Shown one piece after another: positions 3,917 through 5,918 of a DNA stretch of 5,918 bases. This DNA comes from Actinomycetes bacterium. GTDB lineage: Bacteria > Actinomycetota > Acidimicrobiia > Acidimicrobiales > Palsa-688. Position numbers and translations under genes: made by a program. The notes beneath the pieces were generated by a model. That model was not told the DNA's origin and did no database searches. It saw nothing but the letters and a program-made list of their open reading frames with translations. How positions within the stretch are numbered: the stretch's first letter is position 1; the number at the start of each line of letters is the position of its first letter. The stretch covers positions 1-5,918 of the forward strand of contig JAKAXN010000295.1 in NCBI GenBank assembly GCA_021816565.1. Direction: 5' to 3'.

Positions 3917-5918
3917 GTGTCGCTGACCGCCGCCCAGGTGCAGTTCGCCGCCGAGTTCGTCACCCTGGTGGTGACCGCAGCGGCGCTGGCCCTGCTCGTC
4001 CTGCGCCCCCCGGAGAGCAGCAGCGGCAACGCCTCGCCCCGCCCTCCGGCCGGCCGCCGGCTGCCGGGGTCCGCCCTCCTGGCGGCCGTGGCCCTGGTGG
4101 TCCTGGGGGCGGCCAGCTTCGTCCACGGCTCGCTCCTGGTCTCGGGCCACCCGGTGGTCTGGGTGGGTCTCGGCCGGGTGGCCGCCGCCGGGGTGCTGAT
4201 ACTGACCTTCCCGTACCCCGGGGGGCCGAGGGCCGGGCGCACCCCCATCGGCGGTGCCCTCCTGCGGGTCGGCTTCCTGTCATGGCTGGTGGCCGGGGCG
4301 GCCGAGATGGCCAGCGCGTCCGACTACCTGATCGACGGGCTGCTGGTGGCCGGGTCGGTCCTCGTGGCCGCGGCCCTGTTGCGGGTGGCCCAGCGATCCA
4401 TCGCCGTGCGGGTCGCCAGCAGCGGTGCTGCCACGCTCCTGCTGGTCGTGGTGGTCCTGGCCCTGGCCCTGTCGCAGGTCATCTCCTCGTCGGTGCAGAA
4501 CGAGGAGCTCAACCGGCTGGTCGCCCAGTCGAAGGTCGAGGTGGCGGCCCTCGACGACACCGGCCCCCTCGCCTTCACCGCTCAGGTCGTCGAGGCGGAT
4601 CTGGCCGCCTATCCCTTTTCCAACCGGACCGCCCTGGCCGACTTCGCCGGGGCGGCCGGTGCCCGCAAGCAGGCCGCGGCAGAACTGATCGGACGTCGGC
4701 TGAGCGTGTTCGGCGATGCGTCGGGCGCCGCGTATGCGACCGTTTCGTACTACGACCCGGCCGGTTCCACCCTCCTGGTGGCCAACAGCTCGCCGATCGT
4801 CGCCCCCGGGCGCAGCATCGATCCGGTGCTCGACGTGTCCTGCGGTTCCCCGTCGAAGCCTTCGAAGGGACGCCGGGGGCTCTACCTGTTCCAGTCGACG
4901 GTTTCGGTGGCGGCTTCCTCGCCGGAGTGCGATTCGGCAGGCAGGCTGCTCGGCATCGTCGTCGTCTCCCGGCCCCTCACGGGCGACTACCTGACCGCGG
5001 CCCTCGATTCGGGCCGGGCCGTCCACCTGGCGCTGGTGACCGGCGACAAGGTGGTCGGAGACGACCAGCTACCCCCGGCCGCCGCTCTGGCCGTGACCAG
5101 GGGAGCCAGGCTTCCGCCGCTCGGCCAGGTCGCTCCGCTCGTGATCGGTAACCGTTTCGCCACGGTGGCGGCCGTGCCGGCGCTGACGCCGGCCGGGGAG
5201 ACGCCGCTCTACGTGGTCGTCACGTCCCCGGCCACCGCCGTGGTCTCCACCCGCGAGCAGCTGTTCCGCACCCTGTTCCTGGTCGCCTTCGGCGGAACCG
5301 TGATCGCCCTGGGGCTGGCCGTGTTCACCGGCGACCGGATCACCGCCCGCCTCCGGCGTCTCACCGGTACCGCAGCCGCCGTCCAGGCCGGCGAGACGGC
5401 GGTGCGCGCCGCGGTGCCCGGCGATGACGAGGTGGCGTCGGTGGGCTCGGCGTTCGACTCCATGCTGGACTCGGTGTCGGCCCAGTCGGCGGCCCTGCTG
5501 GCCGCAGCCGAGGACGAGGCCCGGCTGCGCAACCGGCTGGAGGCCGTGGTCGGGGGCATGACCGACGCCCTGGTGGCGGTGGACCTCGAGGGCCGGGTGA
5601 CCGACTTCAACCGGGCCGCGGCCGGCCTCACCGGCGTCGACGCCCACCGGGCCCTGGGCGCCCCCGTCGAACAGGTGGTGCGGCTGCGCGACGAGGACGG
5701 CCGCCCGGTCGGGCCCCGGATGTTCCGTGCCGGCGCCCGGGACCAGGCCATGCTCGGCCAGGTGGCCGGCCCCGCTGGGGACGTGCCGGTGGCCGTGTCG
5801 AGCGGCGCCCTGCGCGATCCGGGCGGTGCGCCGGCCGGGACGGTGCTGGTGTTCCGCGACATGCGGCGCGAGCACGAGGTGGAGCAGATGAAGACCGAGT
5901 TCCTGTCCCGGGTCGGTC
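3917..5918 (+). CDS. Multi-pass membrane sensor histidine kinase with HAMP and PAS domains (3' end outside window)
   Basis: The frame is open from GTG 3917 to the window edge (667 residues visible). AGG at 3908-3910 is the only ribosome-site candidate, 6 bases upstream. Predicted membrane helices lie at about 10-29, 53-75, 80-98, 112-130, 136-155 and 170-192. An extracytoplasmic region of about 250 residues follows (193-448, length typical of a double-Cache sensor), then a seventh helix (452-470). Next come HAMP (about 470-525), PAS (about 540-650, with DALVAVDLEGRVTDFN) and MKTEFLSRVG (658-667), the usual beginning of a HisKA dimerisation domain just before the phospho-accepting histidine. 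Arginines cluster in alternate loops, consistent with an N-terminus outside. It would sense a surface or envelope signal and phosphorylate a response regulator. The ligand and the Cache assignment are inferred; the histidine and ATPase domain are beyond the window, but the domain order makes a kinase very likely. Confidence 0.9.
   Translation, partial: MSLTAAQVQFAAEFVTLVVTAAALALLVLRPPESSSGNASPRPPAGRRLPGSALLAAVALVVLGAASFVHGSLLVSGHPVVWVGLGRVAAAGVLILTFPYPGGPRAGRTPIGGALLRVGFLSWLVAGAAEMASASDYLIDGLLVAGSVLVAAALLRVAQRSIAVRVASSGAATLLLVVVVLALALSQVISSSVQNEELNRLVAQSKVEVAALDDTGPLAFTAQVVEADLAAYPFSNRTALADFAGAAGARKQAAAELIGRRLSVFGDASGAAYATVSYYDPAGSTLLVANSSPIVAPGRSIDPVLDVSCGSPSKPSKGRRGLYLFQSTVSVAASSPECDSAGRLLGIVVVSRPLTGDYLTAALDSGRAVHLALVTGDKVVGDDQLPPAAALAVTRGARLPPLGQVAPLVIGNRFATVAAVPALTPAGETPLYVVVTSPATAVVSTREQLFRTLFLVAFGGTVIALGLAVFTGDRITARLRRLTGTAAAVQAGETAVRAAVPGDDEVASVGSAFDSMLDSVSAQSAALLAAAEDEARLRNRLEAVVGGMTDALVAVDLEGRVTDFNRAAAGLTGVDAHRALGAPVEQVVRLRDEDGRPVGPRMFRAGARDQAMLGQVAGPAGDVPVAVSSGALRDPGGAPAGTVLVFRDMRREHEVEQMKTEFLSRVG

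Noticed and set aside
3154..5875. Long minus-strand open frames (3154-4248, 4280-5026, 5069-5875)
   Set aside because: They lie antisense to the protease and kinase genes, whose plus-strand frames show clear domains and catalytic motifs. Their translations are low-complexity Gly/Arg/Pro/His-rich with no recognisable domain, as expected for shadow frames in GC-rich DNA.

Overview
This window is very GC-rich DNA with third codon positions dominated by G and C, frequent GTG and TTG starts, and almost no space between genes. That pattern, a solitary mreB, and a YlbL-type secreted-side PDZ/Lon-like protease suggest a high-GC actinobacterium. An Acidimicrobiia-like lineage is my guess from gene content and is not proven by the sequence.

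Layout. (1) Bases 1-1740, plus strand, hold three overlapping genes: the 3' part of moaE (molybdopterin synthase catalytic subunit), a 114-residue single-pass membrane protein, and an MreB-family bacterial actin. The first junction is a 4-bp GTGA overlap and the second a 17-bp overlap, so they probably form one translationally coupled operon. (2) Bases 1730-2574, minus strand, hold two genes: a 68-residue membrane protein followed, through a 4-bp TTGA overlap, by a HEAT-repeat protein whose end overlaps the end of mreB by 11 bp. A GC-rich hairpin sits at this convergent junction. (3) Bases 2575 to about 2682 form the divergent start region, with a perfect 12-bp palindrome. (4) From about 2605 to the right edge, plus strand, lie a membrane-anchored PDZ plus S16 (Lon-like) serine protease and, 7 bp after it, a large membrane histidine kinase cut off by the window end just as its HisKA domain begins. 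This kinase has an uninterrupted frame from 3917 to the last base.

How the genes may work together. MoaE acts in molybdenum cofactor synthesis and has no obvious link to MreB, so that linkage is probably lineage-specific gene order. The small membrane protein before mreB has a predicted cytoplasmic tail and is placed where a membrane partner of MreB could be; this is inference. The protease and kinase are co-directional and nearly touching. Both present domains outside the cytoplasmic membrane, so an envelope-stress or cell-surface signalling unit is plausible; the response regulator would be expected beyond the window. No RNA genes, mobile elements, CRISPR arrays or long repeats were seen.
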